A stretch of 64,000 bases of DNA from DASUAS01 sp963809795 (GCA_963809795.1 CAWELN010000009.1:186001-250000); one strand, 5' to 3'; shown: positions 50,140 to 59,411, counted from the first letter of the stretch. A program made the numbers and translations. Notes: generated by a model from the letters alone, not told the origin.

Positions 50140-50283
50140 GCAAGGACCTGCAGCCGTTCGCGGCGGCCCATCGCACGCGGAGCACCTCGTGCTGCGACGC
50201 CGTGAGGGGAGCACCGCGCTCGAGTTTGCCCTGGACTCACCACGGTGTGAAAGTCTGAGAGTGCGACAACGAAGCACGTCGGC

Positions 50284-51621
50284 GTGACCGCGTCGGTCAG
50301 CGGGCCGGTGTCGGGAGGGAGCCGCGGCCGGCCGTTCTCGATGCCCGAGGCCGACCTCGCCGCACGCGGCTATGTCGCCGAGGAGTTCTTCCTCGGGGGC
50401 ACGGCGACCTCGTACCTGCCCGCGCCGGGAGCCACCCTCGGCGAAGACGGCAAGTGGGACGCGATCGAGGACGGCGTTGCGGAGTTCCGAACCCGCATCC
50501 TCGTCGTGCGCCCCGCCGATCCGGCACGGTGCAACGGCACCGCCGTCGTGCACTGGCTGAACGTCACCCCCGGCTACGAGAAGGGCACCGCCGACGACGA
50601 GGAACTCCTCTCGGACTTTGTGTGGGTCGGCGTGTCGGCACAGCAGGTGGGCATCGACGGCCGCGCGCCCGGCACGCCGACGTCCCCAGGGCGCGGCCTT
50701 CCGGGCGACCCACTCAAGACGTGGGACCCGCAGCGTTACGGGTCGCTCGCGCACCCCGGCGACGAGTTCTCCTACGACATCTTCTCGCAGGCTGGCGCGG
50801 TGATCAGATCCGGCGCCGTGACCGGCGGTTTCGCGGTTGACCGGCTGGTGGCGACCGGCCCGTCACAGTCCGGCGCGCGGCTCACGACCTACTCCAACGC
50901 GGTGCACCCACTCGTGCAGGTGTACGACGCATTCATGCCGACGATCACCGCAGCCGGTGGCACCGTCCTCGAAGCGGTTCCAGCCGATGTGCCGCTCTTC
51001 GACACCTCGCGGCGCCACATCCGCGGCAGCTTCCGCGATGACCTCGACGTGCCGGTGTTCGTCGTGAACAGTGAGCAGGAAACGGCCGCGTTCGGGCCGA
51101 TGCGGCGACCCGACGGTGACCGGTTCCGGTTCTGGGAGGTCGCGGGTACGCCGCACACGCTCGCAATGACGCCGTCGCCCGAGCCAGTCCCTGTCGGCCG
51201 GGTCGACAATGTGTTGTCGCACCGACCGGTGCTCTCGGCGGCCGATGGGGCGATGCATCGGTGGCTCGTCGACGGCACCGCGCCGCCCGCGTTCGCGCCC
51301 ATCGAGCTCGACGCTCGGGGCTCGATCGTCCGCGACGACCACGGCAACGCGCGCGGCGGCGTGCGACTCCCTGAGTTGGCCGCGCCGATCGCCGAGTACC
51401 ACGGCCGTGACGACGACCTTCGCGGGCCGCTCATGATCTACGGATGGGCCCGGCCGTTCTCGCGCGACGAGCTGCGCGGGATCTACCCGTCCCGCCAGGC
51501 ATACGCCGACGCGTACCGACGAGGCGTTGACCACATCGTTGCTGCCGGTGGCCTGCGACCCGGCGAAGTCGCCGACCGCTACGAGCTCGCGGAGAAGATC
51601 GCGACCGACCTCGACCTCTGA
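50284..51621 (+). CDS. Alpha/beta hydrolase domain-containing protein
   Basis: The 445-residue protein has a hydrolase-like nucleophile elbow GPSQSGARLTTYSNAVHPL (about residues 197-215) and a late His in GTPHTLAM. FVWVGVSAQQVGIDG and VVHWLNVTPGYEKG are typical of an actinobacterial family annotated as alpha/beta hydrolase domain proteins. There is no signal peptide. The natural substrate is unknown; an ester or lactone hydrolase would suit products of a Baeyer-Villiger enzyme. Start at GTG 50284. Confidence 0.75.
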   Translation: MTASVSGPVSGGSRGRPFSMPEADLAARGYVAEEFFLGGTATSYLPAPGATLGEDGKWDAIEDGVAEFRTRILVVRPADPARCNGTAVVHWLNVTPGYEKGTADDEELLSDFVWVGVSAQQVGIDGRAPGTPTSPGRGLPGDPLKTWDPQRYGSLAHPGDEFSYDIFSQAGAVIRSGAVTGGFAVDRLVATGPSQSGARLTTYSNAVHPLVQVYDAFMPTITAAGGTVLEAVPADVPLFDTSRRHIRGSFRDDLDVPVFVVNSEQETAAFGPMRRPDGDRFRFWEVAGTPHTLAMTPSPEPVPVGRVDNVLSHRPVLSAADGAMHRWLVDGTAPPAFAPIELDARGSIVRDDHGNARGGVRLPELAAPIAEYHGRDDDLRGPLMIYGWARPFSRDELRGIYPSRQAYADAYRRGVDHIVAAGGLRPGEVADRYELAEKIATDLDL

Positions 51622-51629
51622 GCGACGTT

Positions 51630-51794
51630 GTGCTCCGCCGAATTTCGACCGCATCGTGGGAGCACGTGTGGATGCTCAATGCGGCGAGCGGCACCGTGTA
51701 CGCGGGCACGTCGCAGGTGCAGCGCAACATTCTCGCGGGCTTCCGCGTCGGTGGGACGCTGAGCTGCGAGCGACCGCCTAGTTTCCTGCCATGA
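51630..51794 (+). pseudogene. C-terminal remnant of an acyl-CoA dehydrogenase
   Basis: A 54-codon frame contains AASGTVYAGTSQVQRNILAG, which matches the YGGTSEIQRNIIA block at the C-terminus of acyl-CoA dehydrogenases. Nothing upstream fits the rest of the enzyme. Its stop overlaps the ATG of the complete acyl-CoA dehydrogenase that follows (ATGA), suggesting that one of two tandem genes was deleted. Confidence 0.7.
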
Positions 51795-52957
51795 CGGATC
51801 CCTTTGCTGACACGGCCGAGCGCGCCGAGCTGCGAGCGACCGTGCGCCGGCTCGTCGCCGAGGTCTCGCCACCCGACCGCACGCGAGCGCTCGACGAGGC
51901 TGAGCAGTTTGACGACGAGCTCCACAGCGCGCTCGCAGGCATCGGCGCGCTGGCGGTCGGTGCGCCAACGCACGTCGGCGGAGTCGGCGACGTGCGCGAC
52001 CAACTCGTCGTTGTCGAGGAGGTGGCCGCTGGTCCGACGTCGATGGCGGCGTTCCTGATCGCGCAGTACGCCGTGACTCAGGTGCTCGCGACGTTCGGCA
52101 GCACCGACGAACACCGCGTGATCGTCGACGCGCTCCTCGCCGGAAAGACCAAGCTGTCGTTTTCTATGTCGGAAGCCGGGGGAGGCACCGACGTGGCCCG
52201 CGCGATGCGCACGAGAGCGGAGCGGCTCCCCGGCGGCGGTTGGCGCATCTCCGGCGAGAAGATGTGGACATCGGGCGCGACGCTCGCGCGTCATCTGGTC
52301 GTGCTCGCACGGACCGCGCCTATCGAGCGCAGCCCTATCGGCGGTGTCACGATGTTCCTCGTGCCAGCCGACGCCACTGGCGTGCACATTCGGGCACTCG
52401 ACACGTTCGGAATCCACGGCATGTCGACCTGCGAGGTGATCTACGACGACGTAGTCCTCGGCGACGACGCCGTGCTCGGCGAGGTCGACGCCGGCATGCG
52501 GCAGGTGTTCGCCACCATCAACCGGGAGGGGCTCAACGCCGCTGCCGCGTGCATCGGCGCGGGCCGGGGAGCCCTCGACCTCGCGGTGCAGTATGCGAAC
52601 GAACGGGAGGTGTTCGGTAAACCGATCGGCGCGTTCCAGACGCCGCAGCACTGGCTCGTCGACGGTGCGGTCGCGCTCGAAGCGGCACGCGGCCTCATGG
52701 GGCGCGCCGCAGAGATCGAGGTGGCCGGCGGCGATGCCGGCTCCCTCGCTGCCATGGCGAAGCTCGTCGCCTCGGAGGGCGCGGAGCGCATCGCTCGCAA
52801 CGGCATGCAACTGATGGGCGGAGCGGGTTACAGCCGTGACCTCGCAATGCAGCGATACTTCCGCGACGTGCGTCTCTGGAGCTTCTCGCCCCTCACCAAC
52901 GAGATGGTGCGCAACCGCATCGGCGAGCAGTTCCTCGGGTTGCCGCGATCGTACTGA
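51791..52957 (+). CDS. Acyl-CoA dehydrogenase
   Basis: This FAD enzyme introduces a double bond next to the CoA thioester. The 388-residue protein shows FSMSEAGGGTDVARAMRTRAERLPGG and GWRISGEKMWTSGA in the middle domain. VFGKPIGAFQTPQHWLVDGAVALEAARGLMGRAA and ERIARNGMQLMGGAGYSRDLAMQRYFRDVR follow in the C-terminal helical domain. The usual catalytic Glu position falls in GGAGYSRD, where no Glu is seen, so it may be an isovaleryl-type or steroid/side-chain-type enzyme with the base elsewhere. ATG 51791. Confidence 0.9.
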   Translation: MTDPFADTAERAELRATVRRLVAEVSPPDRTRALDEAEQFDDELHSALAGIGALAVGAPTHVGGVGDVRDQLVVVEEVAAGPTSMAAFLIAQYAVTQVLATFGSTDEHRVIVDALLAGKTKLSFSMSEAGGGTDVARAMRTRAERLPGGGWRISGEKMWTSGATLARHLVVLARTAPIERSPIGGVTMFLVPADATGVHIRALDTFGIHGMSTCEVIYDDVVLGDDAVLGEVDAGMRQVFATINREGLNAAAACIGAGRGALDLAVQYANEREVFGKPIGAFQTPQHWLVDGAVALEAARGLMGRAAEIEVAGGDAGSLAAMAKLVASEGAERIARNGMQLMGGAGYSRDLAMQRYFRDVRLWSFSPLTNEMVRNRIGEQFLGLPRSY

Positions 52958-53009
52958 GACCCCACCTCCGAACAGAGCGTCCCCCAGCCTCTCGGCGCCG
53001 ATTCGGAGT

Positions 53010-53801
53010 TCAGTCCGGCCGTCGACCCCAGCCTGATACCAGGAGAGGCAGGACAGGAAACTCAGCACCGTCGAGGAGTGTGAGCGCGCGGGCGAGATCG
53101 TCTCGCGATACCAATCCACCTGCGACGAGTTCATCGCCGGTTTGGAGGAAGTTGGCGCGCATCGCGTCGATGCCGGCACTTGCGGCCTGGCCAACGACCA
53201 GGCGACCCTCAACCGAAACATCGGTCAGGCCCGCCGATCGAAGCAACTGGGGCAACCGACGCGCGTAGCGAGTGTCGGCGCCTCGCCGGTGAAGAAGTTC
53301 TTGCAGGCCGCGATGCACGCGGCGATATACCTGATCGTCGGGCGTCGCCGGCTCCCAGCCATCTTGGACGACATAGTCGAAATCCTCGATGAGGACGGAG
53401 CCACCCGGTCGTAGCGACCGGACAAGGGCGCGTAGTACCTCCTCTCGCTCGGGCAGGTGCACGAGTACGAGGCGTGCGTGCACGAGGTCGTACTCGGCCG
53501 TCGGGATCGGATCGTGCACCACGTCGTGACGCACGAAAGTGAGATTGGAAACACTGTCGTTGGGGAGCCGAGCGAGGTCAAGGTCCGTCGCAAGCACAGT
53601 GCCGGTCGGGGCTACCCGCTCGGCCAGCCAGCGCGCGATCGAACCACCTCCCGCGCCGACCTCCCAGCACGTCCAACCGACCCCGACACCAACGTTCGAC
53701 AGATAGCGGATGGTGCTCTCGTCCCACAGACCCTCGAGTCCCGCGAACCGCATCGGCGTCTCTCCGCTCGCGTTGTCGAACAAGTAGCCGGCGTCTCCCA
53801 T
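53010..53801 (-). CDS. Class I SAM-dependent methyltransferase
   Basis: The 263-residue protein has motif I in CWEVGAGGGSIARWLAERV (residues about 45-63), the acidic residue after strand two in LATDLDLARL, EYDLVHARLVLVHLPEREEVL and LVRSLRPGGSVLIEDFDYV. The substrate is probably a small molecule. The ATG at 53801 follows a GGAGGAGC ribosome binding site. It is transcribed away from the second methyltransferase gene. Confidence 0.85.
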   Translation of the reverse strand: MGDAGYLFDNASGETPMRFAGLEGLWDESTIRYLSNVGVGVGWTCWEVGAGGGSIARWLAERVAPTGTVLATDLDLARLPNDSVSNLTFVRHDVVHDPIPTAEYDLVHARLVLVHLPEREEVLRALVRSLRPGGSVLIEDFDYVVQDGWEPATPDDQVYRRVHRGLQELLHRRGADTRYARRLPQLLRSAGLTDVSVEGRLVVGQAASAGIDAMRANFLQTGDELVAGGLVSRDDLARALTLLDGAEFPVLPLLVSGWGRRPD

Positions 53802-53910
53802 TCGCGAACGCTCCTCCAGGATCGGGCGCGGCGACCCGCGGTGTGATCATCGCATCGGCGAGGGATGTCACGCATCGGTCTCGACCAGCCGTCGCCTTGA
53901 CGGTGTCACC

Positions 53911-53916
53911 TACTCT
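53911..53916 (+). promoter_or_regulatory. -10 box of a (near-)leaderless promoter for the second methyltransferase gene
   Basis: TACTCT ends eight bases before ATG 53925, and no ribosome binding site lies in between apart from GGCGGGCG. Confidence 0.4.
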
Positions 53917-53924
53917 GGCGGGCG

Positions 53925-54864
53925 ATGACGGATCGGAGGCCGTTGGAGAGCCCCGCGCAGGTCGCCGTCCGCGTGGGGGAGTTGACCGACGCGGCATGGG
54001 TGCTGAGTGCGATGGCCTCGGTCCTGGCGGGCGGCATGGACGTGCCGCTGCGTAGCGACGATCCCGCCGGGCGGGTGTTGGTCTCCTATGGGTTCTTCGA
54101 GGAGGCCGCCGACGGGCTGGTGCCGACGCCGGCGTGCACCCAGGCGCTGGGTGACCGGGCCCGAGCGTTCGCGGACGGCATCCGCAGCACGCTCGGCCAA
54201 GCCGCGACGGCGGCGTTCCGGGGGACCTCGGAAGCAGGCTGGGCTGCCTTCGGCGACGAGATCCTGCTGGCGCAGGGCCGCAGCGTCGGCGATGGGCGGC
54301 CGCATCACCGCCGCCTTCGCGCTGCCCATGTTGGAGGGACTCGCTGAGCGGTTCAGCGCCGCGCAAGGAGGGGTGTTCCTCGACGTCGGGGTCGGCGTGG
54401 CCGAGCTGGCGTGCGCGTTCTGCGAGGCGGTGCCACAGTCCCGAGTGGTGGGGCTCGATCCGCTGCCCCAGGCGATCGAGCTCGCCACCCGAACGGTGGC
54501 CGCGCACGGCCTCGGCGACCGCGTCGAGTTGCGGCACGAGGGTGTGGAGCAGCTCGACGACCAGGCCGTGTTCGACCTCGCGTGGGTGCCGTTGCCGTTC
54601 ATTCCTTCGGCGGTCGTGGGGGAGGGGTTGGTGCGGGTGTGGCGCGCGTTGAAGCCGGGCGGGTGGCTGCTCCTGCCCGGTTCGACGATGGAGCCAGGCG
54701 CCGACGGCGACATTGCGCGCTGGCAGGTTCACCTCGCTGGCGGCACCCTGCTCGCGGAGGACGAACGTGCGCGAATGCTCGAGGGAGCGGGGTTCACGTC
54801 GCCCGTCCGCCTCGACACCCCGCCCGGGACACCGCGCATCCTGGCCGTCCGTCGCCCAGAGTGA
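53925..54864 (+). pseudogene. Winged-helix O-methyltransferase-like protein (one-base frameshift)
   Basis: The first frame (from ATG 53925) gives a dimerisation/winged-helix N-terminus (AQVAVRVGELTDAAWVLSAMA). The SAM domain is in the next frame: VFLDVGVGVAELACAFCEA, VVGLDPLPQAIELATRTV and VWRALKPGGWLLLPGSTM. Removing one G near 54290 joins them as GDGGRITAAFALPML and gives 312 residues, a normal length. Its layout resembles plant-type and antibiotic O-methyltransferases. The break is most likely a sequence error. Confidence 0.78.
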
Positions 54865-54963
54865 TCGGGCCGCGAGCGTTACGAGATCGTCGAGGTGGGC
54901 GCATTGACGCCAGAGCCTCCGGGCGCCACACTCCCCGCACCACCGACAATGAGGAGCGCGTCC

Positions 54964-55353
54964 ATGGGTACCAAGGATCAGATCCAGGGTGTGGACGAGG
55001 CGTACGAGAAGGCGGTGGCAAATCAAGACGTCGACGCCATCGTCGCTCTCTACACGCCGGACGGATTCTTCCTGCCGCCGGACTCGCCGGTCGCGAAGGG
55101 ATCGGACGCGATCCGGGCCGTGCTACAGGCATACATCGATGGTGGCGTGCAGTCGCTCGACCTCGAGACGACGGTGCTGGACGACCAAGGCGATGTCGTC
55201 ATCGAGGTCGGCCAATACAAGCTCGGTGTCCAACCCCCCGGCGCCGATCCCGTTACTGACCTTGGGAAGTACCTGCAGGTGTTCAAACGCCAAGCTGATG
55301 GGTCGTTCCTCATCGCCTACGACGCGTTCAACAGCGACCAACCCGACTCGTAG
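54964..55353 (+). CDS. SnoaL-like/DUF4440 NTF2-fold protein
   Basis: The 129-residue protein has the pattern DEAYEKAVANQDVDAIVALYTPDGFFLPP, then GSDAIRAVLQAYIDGGV and GKYLQVFKRQADGSFLIAYDAFNSD. This is the DUF4440/SnoaL ketosteroid-isomerase-like fold. ATG 54964 is preferred over the in-frame ATG at 54949, because GAGGAG at 54951-54956 is well placed for 54964. Confidence 0.85.
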   Translation: MGTKDQIQGVDEAYEKAVANQDVDAIVALYTPDGFFLPPDSPVAKGSDAIRAVLQAYIDGGVQSLDLETTVLDDQGDVVIEVGQYKLGVQPPGADPVTDLGKYLQVFKRQADGSFLIAYDAFNSDQPDS

Positions 55354-55424
55354 GGCTGGCTCACATTCGGTCGTGAGCATGCCGAGAGATTGTCTCGGTC
55401 GAGGGGCGGCGCTAGAACCTGCGC

Positions 55425-56508
55425 GTGACCGACACACTGGTCCCGGCGACCCCGCACGACATTGCACCAGCGTGGCTCGAGGATGCGCTCTCGTCCCGCT
55501 ATCCCGGCGTGCGAGTCGGCTCGGTCGATGTGACCGAGCTGCGCCAGGTGACCAACACGCATGCTCACTTGCGTGTGGCGTACGAGGAGCGCAACGGCGC
55601 GCCCACCGACTTGTTCTGCAAGATGCTTCCACTCGATCCGGCCCGACGCGAGGTGGTCGCGGCAAGCCGGATGGGCACGAAGGAAGTGTTGTTCTACGAC
55701 CGAGTCGCGCGAGACCTCTCGCTACGCGTTCCCGAGGTGTACGTCGCACGGCATGATCCGAGCGACGAGTCATTCGTGCTGCTCATGGAGGACCTCAGCG
55801 TGTCGTCGTGTCGTGTCTCGGACGGCACCTGGGGGATCTCACCCGATTCGACGGCCACGGCACTGGAAGACCTCGCCGCGCTCCACGTCCGGTTCGAAGA
55901 CAGGCACCGACGCGAGACCGAGGTGCCGTGGGCGCCGCTTGCGGAGGCAGTCCCGGCTCCGGGACGGTCCTTGCTTCGATACGGTCTCGACAACCATCGC
56001 GATCGGCTCAGCGACGCGTTCGCCGAGACCGCCGAGATCTACATCGAACACTGGCGGCGAGCTCGTCTCGCTCTGGGCGAACGGACCCGGGCCCGCCACC
56101 GTCGTGCACGGTGACCCGCACATCGGCAATCTCTTCGACGACGACGGACGCACCGGGTTCCTCGACTGGGGTGTCATCAACGTCACGACGCCGCTACGCG
56201 ATGCCAGCTACTTCATCAACATGGCCATGCAGATCGAGGACCGGCGCGCGCACGAGCGCGACCTCTTGCGTCACTATCTCGAAGCCCGCGAGGCCTTGGG
56301 CGGCGAACCGATCGTGTGGGACGAGGCATGGCAGGCCCACCGGCTGCACGCGCTCTACTGCGTCGTCGCCGCGTGCTCGATCTCGACGTTCCCGGCCGAC
56401 GCGCCCGAACCGCGACGCATCTTCGCCAATGCCTTCCTGGCCCGGGTAGAAGCGGCGATCGACGATCTCGAATCCCTCGACGCCTTGCAGCGTGCGCGTG
56501 ACGCCTGA
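55425..56508 (+). pseudogene. APH-like phosphotransferase family protein (one-base frameshift)
   Basis: The N-terminal lobe is in the first frame (from GTG 55425): KMLPLDPARREVVAASRMGTKEVLFYDRVA and SFVLLMEDLS. The catalytic lobe is in the next: TVVHGDPHIGNLFDD with the catalytic Asp and TGFLDWGVINVTTPLRDASYF with the metal Asp. Removing one base near 56085 rejoins them into about 360 residues, the usual length for aminoglycoside-phosphotransferase-like or EcKinase-like enzymes that occur in catabolic clusters. It is probably an assembly indel. Confidence 0.78.
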
Positions 56509-56544
56509 CGCTGCTCGATCCGCAGGGATGTCTCGCGATTGTCG

Positions 56545-56947
56545 TCAACCGCCGAAGGCCTGTTGCCGTATCCGCGATCTCCCAGACCTCGGCGATGCGG
56601 CCATCGAGCAGCCGAAACAGGATGTTGTACTCGGTGTCGTAGTCGGTGCCGTCGAGGCGCTCGGCGGACCGGTTGTAATGCGCTGACACCAGGTCGCCGT
56701 CGGCGACCAGGTGATGGATGGTGAGGACGCTCGAGCCGGGCAGGAAGCCCTTCCACCCCGCGCCGCCCAGCCAGTCGATGTCGTCCCACCCCTGGAGCGG
56801 CCGATCGAGGCCGAACCTCCGCGACGCTGAGGATGGCACCCACCAGATCACGTCGTCATGCACCAACGGTCGCATGGCCTGCGAGTCGTCCTGCACGAGC
56901 GCGTGCAGGAACATTGCGACGAGCTCCTTGTGCGCTTCCATCGACAT
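56545..56947 (-). CDS. SnoaL-like protein (possible one-base frameshift near the end)
   Basis: From ATG 56947 the frame reads AHKELVAMFLHALVQDDSQAMRPLVHDDVIWWVPSSAS and later AERLDGTDYDTEYNILFRLLDGRIAEVWEIADTAT, a clear SnoaL/NTF2-fold pattern. After that the frame runs on for about 110 residues that are antisense to the kinase gene. If one base near 56560 is removed, the protein ends naturally as DTATAFGG with a stop at 56547-56545, giving 133 residues. That end is adopted here as the more likely one. Confidence 0.65.
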
Positions 56948-57100
56948 GCGTCGCAGAGCTCCGTTCGTCAGGATTGGCGGGGCCAACCGAGTGCCGGGTC
57001 GTTGCACCGCGGAGCGTCAGCCTCGTGGAAGACCCAACCCCCGCTGAGCGACGATATTGCGTCAGGGAGGCACCGTGAGCCGACACGAGGAGGTCAACCG

Positions 57101-58033
57101 ATGGGGCGACTCGAAGGCAGAGTGGCCATCGTCACCGGCGCGGGTCGGGGCATAGGACGCGAGCATGCGCTGCTCCTCGGTCGCGAAGGAGCGGCGGTGG
57201 TCGTCGACGACGTCGGTGCGCGCGCGGGCGCTGACGCCGATTCCGTGGCCGCCGAGATCCGCGGAATGGGCGGGAAGGCAGTCTCCACGTCAGCGTCGGC
57301 GACGTGGGACGGCGCCGACGCGATCGTCGGTGCCGCCCTTGACGCCTTCGGGCGCGTCGACGTCCTGGTCAACAACGCGACCGCGGGCCGCAATGAGGAC
57401 CTGTGGGCATACTCCGAGCCGGAGTGGGACCTCACGATGGACGTGAACTTGAAGGGCTACTACGCCGTGATGCGCGCCGCGATCCCGCACATGGCGCACC
57501 AAGGTGGTGGGGCGATCGTCAACACCAGCTCGGCCTCCGGTCTCGGCCACCCGTCGCACGCGGCCTACGCGACGGCGAAGGAAGGGCTCATCGGCCTGAC
57601 GCGCACCGCGGCCATGGAGGTCGGCCGCTTCGGCATCCGCTGCAACGCCATCCGCCCCTTCGCGATCACCCGACAGGTTGCCGAATACAACGAGCACTCG
57701 GCCCGGTGGCGCCGACTCATGGACCTCACGATGGGGCCGAGTGCAACCGGGACGTCGGAGGAAGTCCTCGCGCCGAGCAAGATCGCGCCGTTCGCGGTCT
57801 GGCTCTGCACCGATGCCGCACAGGGAGTCACCGGGTGCACCTTCCTGCTCGTCGGCGACCGGGTGTCGCTCCTTGCCGAGCCGCGTCCGAAGCGCTCGAT
57901 CGAGCAAGTCGGCGGATGGACGCTCGACGACCTCGATCGCGTCGCGCCCGAGGATCTCGTGCCCGGCATGGTCAACCGCTGGGCGCTCGCCGATCACCCC
58001 GACCTGCAGATCTTTCCGGACGAAGCACGGTGA
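57101..58033 (+). CDS. Short-chain dehydrogenase/reductase
   Basis: The 310-residue SDR has VTGAGRGIGREHALLLGREG (residues about 10-29), VVVDDVGARAG, NNATAGRN, the catalytic Ser in NTSSASGLG and Tyr/Lys in YATAKEG. A long C-terminal extension follows that is typical of the 17-beta-HSD4/hydratase-like SDR branch acting on acyl-CoA or steroid substrates. GAGGAGG is well placed before ATG 57101. Confidence 0.87.
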   Translation: MGRLEGRVAIVTGAGRGIGREHALLLGREGAAVVVDDVGARAGADADSVAAEIRGMGGKAVSTSASATWDGADAIVGAALDAFGRVDVLVNNATAGRNEDLWAYSEPEWDLTMDVNLKGYYAVMRAAIPHMAHQGGGAIVNTSSASGLGHPSHAAYATAKEGLIGLTRTAAMEVGRFGIRCNAIRPFAITRQVAEYNEHSARWRRLMDLTMGPSATGTSEEVLAPSKIAPFAVWLCTDAAQGVTGCTFLLVGDRVSLLAEPRPKRSIEQVGGWTLDDLDRVAPEDLVPGMVNRWALADHPDLQIFPDEAR

Positions 58034-58122
58034 GTCCGTGACGCTCTTGGTCGCAGGGACTACCACTGCGATGGCACGTTCGAGCGACCAACCGCATTGG
58101 GAAACACTCGGAGCGAGCGCGG

Positions 58123-58530
58123 TCAATCGGCAGACGGAATTGCGTTTCCGTGCGGACAGACATGTGGATCCTTCAGGAGCTCCGTGAGTGCATCGTCGAC
58201 CTCGTCGGAGATGACGCTCGCGAGCCGTTCGGCTTCGCGCCCGAGGTCTTCGCTGGCCACGCCGACAATGGTGAAGAGGAAGTGCTCGGCGAGGCGGTAG
58301 CGCCGGAGCAGCATGGTTGCGCATTCGAGGCCATCCTCAGTGAGGGCGATGACGCGGTCGGCACGCACAACGAGGTAGCCGTCGCGCTCGAGGCGCTGGA
58401 CGTTGGCGGCGATGGTCGACAGAGACGCATCGAAGTGCTCTGCCAGTCGTACCCTGAGAGGGACGACACCTTGTTCCTCGAGTTCGAGGATGGCTGGCAA
58501 GCAGCGCAGCGCTGGACGTGGACGATCCAC
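58123..58530 (-). CDS. DtxR/MntR-family metal-dependent regulator (short form)
   Basis: The 135-residue protein has a winged-helix domain (ILELEEQGVVPLRVRLAEHFDASLSTIAANVQRLERDGYLVV) followed by the metal-binding/dimerisation domain. The latter shows MLLRRYRLAEHFLFTIVGVASEDLGREAERLASVISDEVDDALTELL, with His and Glu residues at the usual ligand positions, and CPHGNAIP. It stops there and lacks the C-terminal SH3-like domain of IdeR/DtxR, as MntR does. GTG 58530 is supported by AAGGAG five bases upstream. It would act as an Mn or Fe responsive repressor. Confidence 0.82.
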   Translation of the reverse strand: MDRPRPALRCLPAILELEEQGVVPLRVRLAEHFDASLSTIAANVQRLERDGYLVVRADRVIALTEDGLECATMLLRRYRLAEHFLFTIVGVASEDLGREAERLASVISDEVDDALTELLKDPHVCPHGNAIPSAD

Positions 58531-58598
58531 GCGTGCTCCTTCGGACGGCGATCAGGTGGCACGTGAGCGCACGGTAACGCCGCGGGCCTGAACCGCCG

Positions 58599-59411
58599 AT
58601 GAACCCGTCGTCGCCTCGCATTCGTGTCCGTGCTGTGTTTTCGGCACGCAGCGATTCAGCGCCTCTTCAGCGGATCGAGTCCACGCTTCCCCGTCGACTG
58701 ACGCCCGGCGCGGCGGTGCAACAAGACACTCGCTTGGACCCGAGGCACAATGCCCCACGACAAGGGAGGGTCATCGTCAGCCTCGATCCGAAGTCAATCC
58801 TGGACTCGCTCAGCCCCTACGGCGAGATCGGACTCATCGTCATGATCTTCGCCGAGACCGGCCTCCTCATCGGGTTCTTCCTTCCCGGCGATTCGCTGAT
58901 GTTCACCGCAGGTCTCCTGGCGAGCCAAGGGTCACTCAACCTCGCGGTGGTCCTCATTGGCTGCTTCCTCGCGGCCCTCATCGGCGACCAGGTCGGTTTT
59001 ACGATCGGCGAGATCCTCGGACCCCGCGTCGGACGCAACCCCGACGCCAGAATCTTGAAACCGGAGTACATCGACCGAACCCACAATTTCTTCGACCGTC
59101 ACGGCCCGAAAACCATCGTGCTCGCACGCTTCGTACCGATCGTGCGGACGTTCGCGCCGGTCGTCGCCGGCGTTGCGCGCATGCGCCGGTCGGTGTTCCT
59201 GAGATACAACATCGTCGGCGCAGGACTGTGGGTCGTCATCGCGACGCTGGCCGGCTACCTCCTCGCCGACCTGATCGGTGACTCGATTGACACGTACATC
59301 CTTCCCATCGTCGGCATCGTCATCGTCGTCTCGCTGATCCCGCCGTACCTCGAGTGGCGGCGGCACCGACACGACACTGGTGAGTCGGGCGCAGAGAGCA
59401 ACGACTCGTAG
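58599..59411 (+). CDS. DedA-family membrane protein
   Basis: DedA proteins are membrane transporters or scramblases of polyprenyl-phosphate and phospholipids. The core (YGEIGLIVMIFAETGLLIGFFLPGDSLMFTAG, GDQVGFTIGEILGPRVG, FFDRHGPKTIVLARFVPIVRTFAPVVAG) shows the E, FLPGDS and R-F-x-P-x-x-R signatures, with about five helices. The N-terminus is uncertain: the first 60 residues from ATG 58599 look non-coding, and TTG 58734 may be the real start, giving 225 residues. Confidence 0.85.
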   Translation: MNPSSPRIRVRAVFSARSDSAPLQRIESTLPRRLTPGAAVQQDTRLDPRHNAPRQGRVIVSLDPKSILDSLSPYGEIGLIVMIFAETGLLIGFFLPGDSLMFTAGLLASQGSLNLAVVLIGCFLAALIGDQVGFTIGEILGPRVGRNPDARILKPEYIDRTHNFFDRHGPKTIVLARFVPIVRTFAPVVAGVARMRRSVFLRYNIVGAGLWVVIATLAGYLLADLIGDSIDTYILPIVGIVIVVSLIPPYLEWRRHRHDTGESGAESNDS

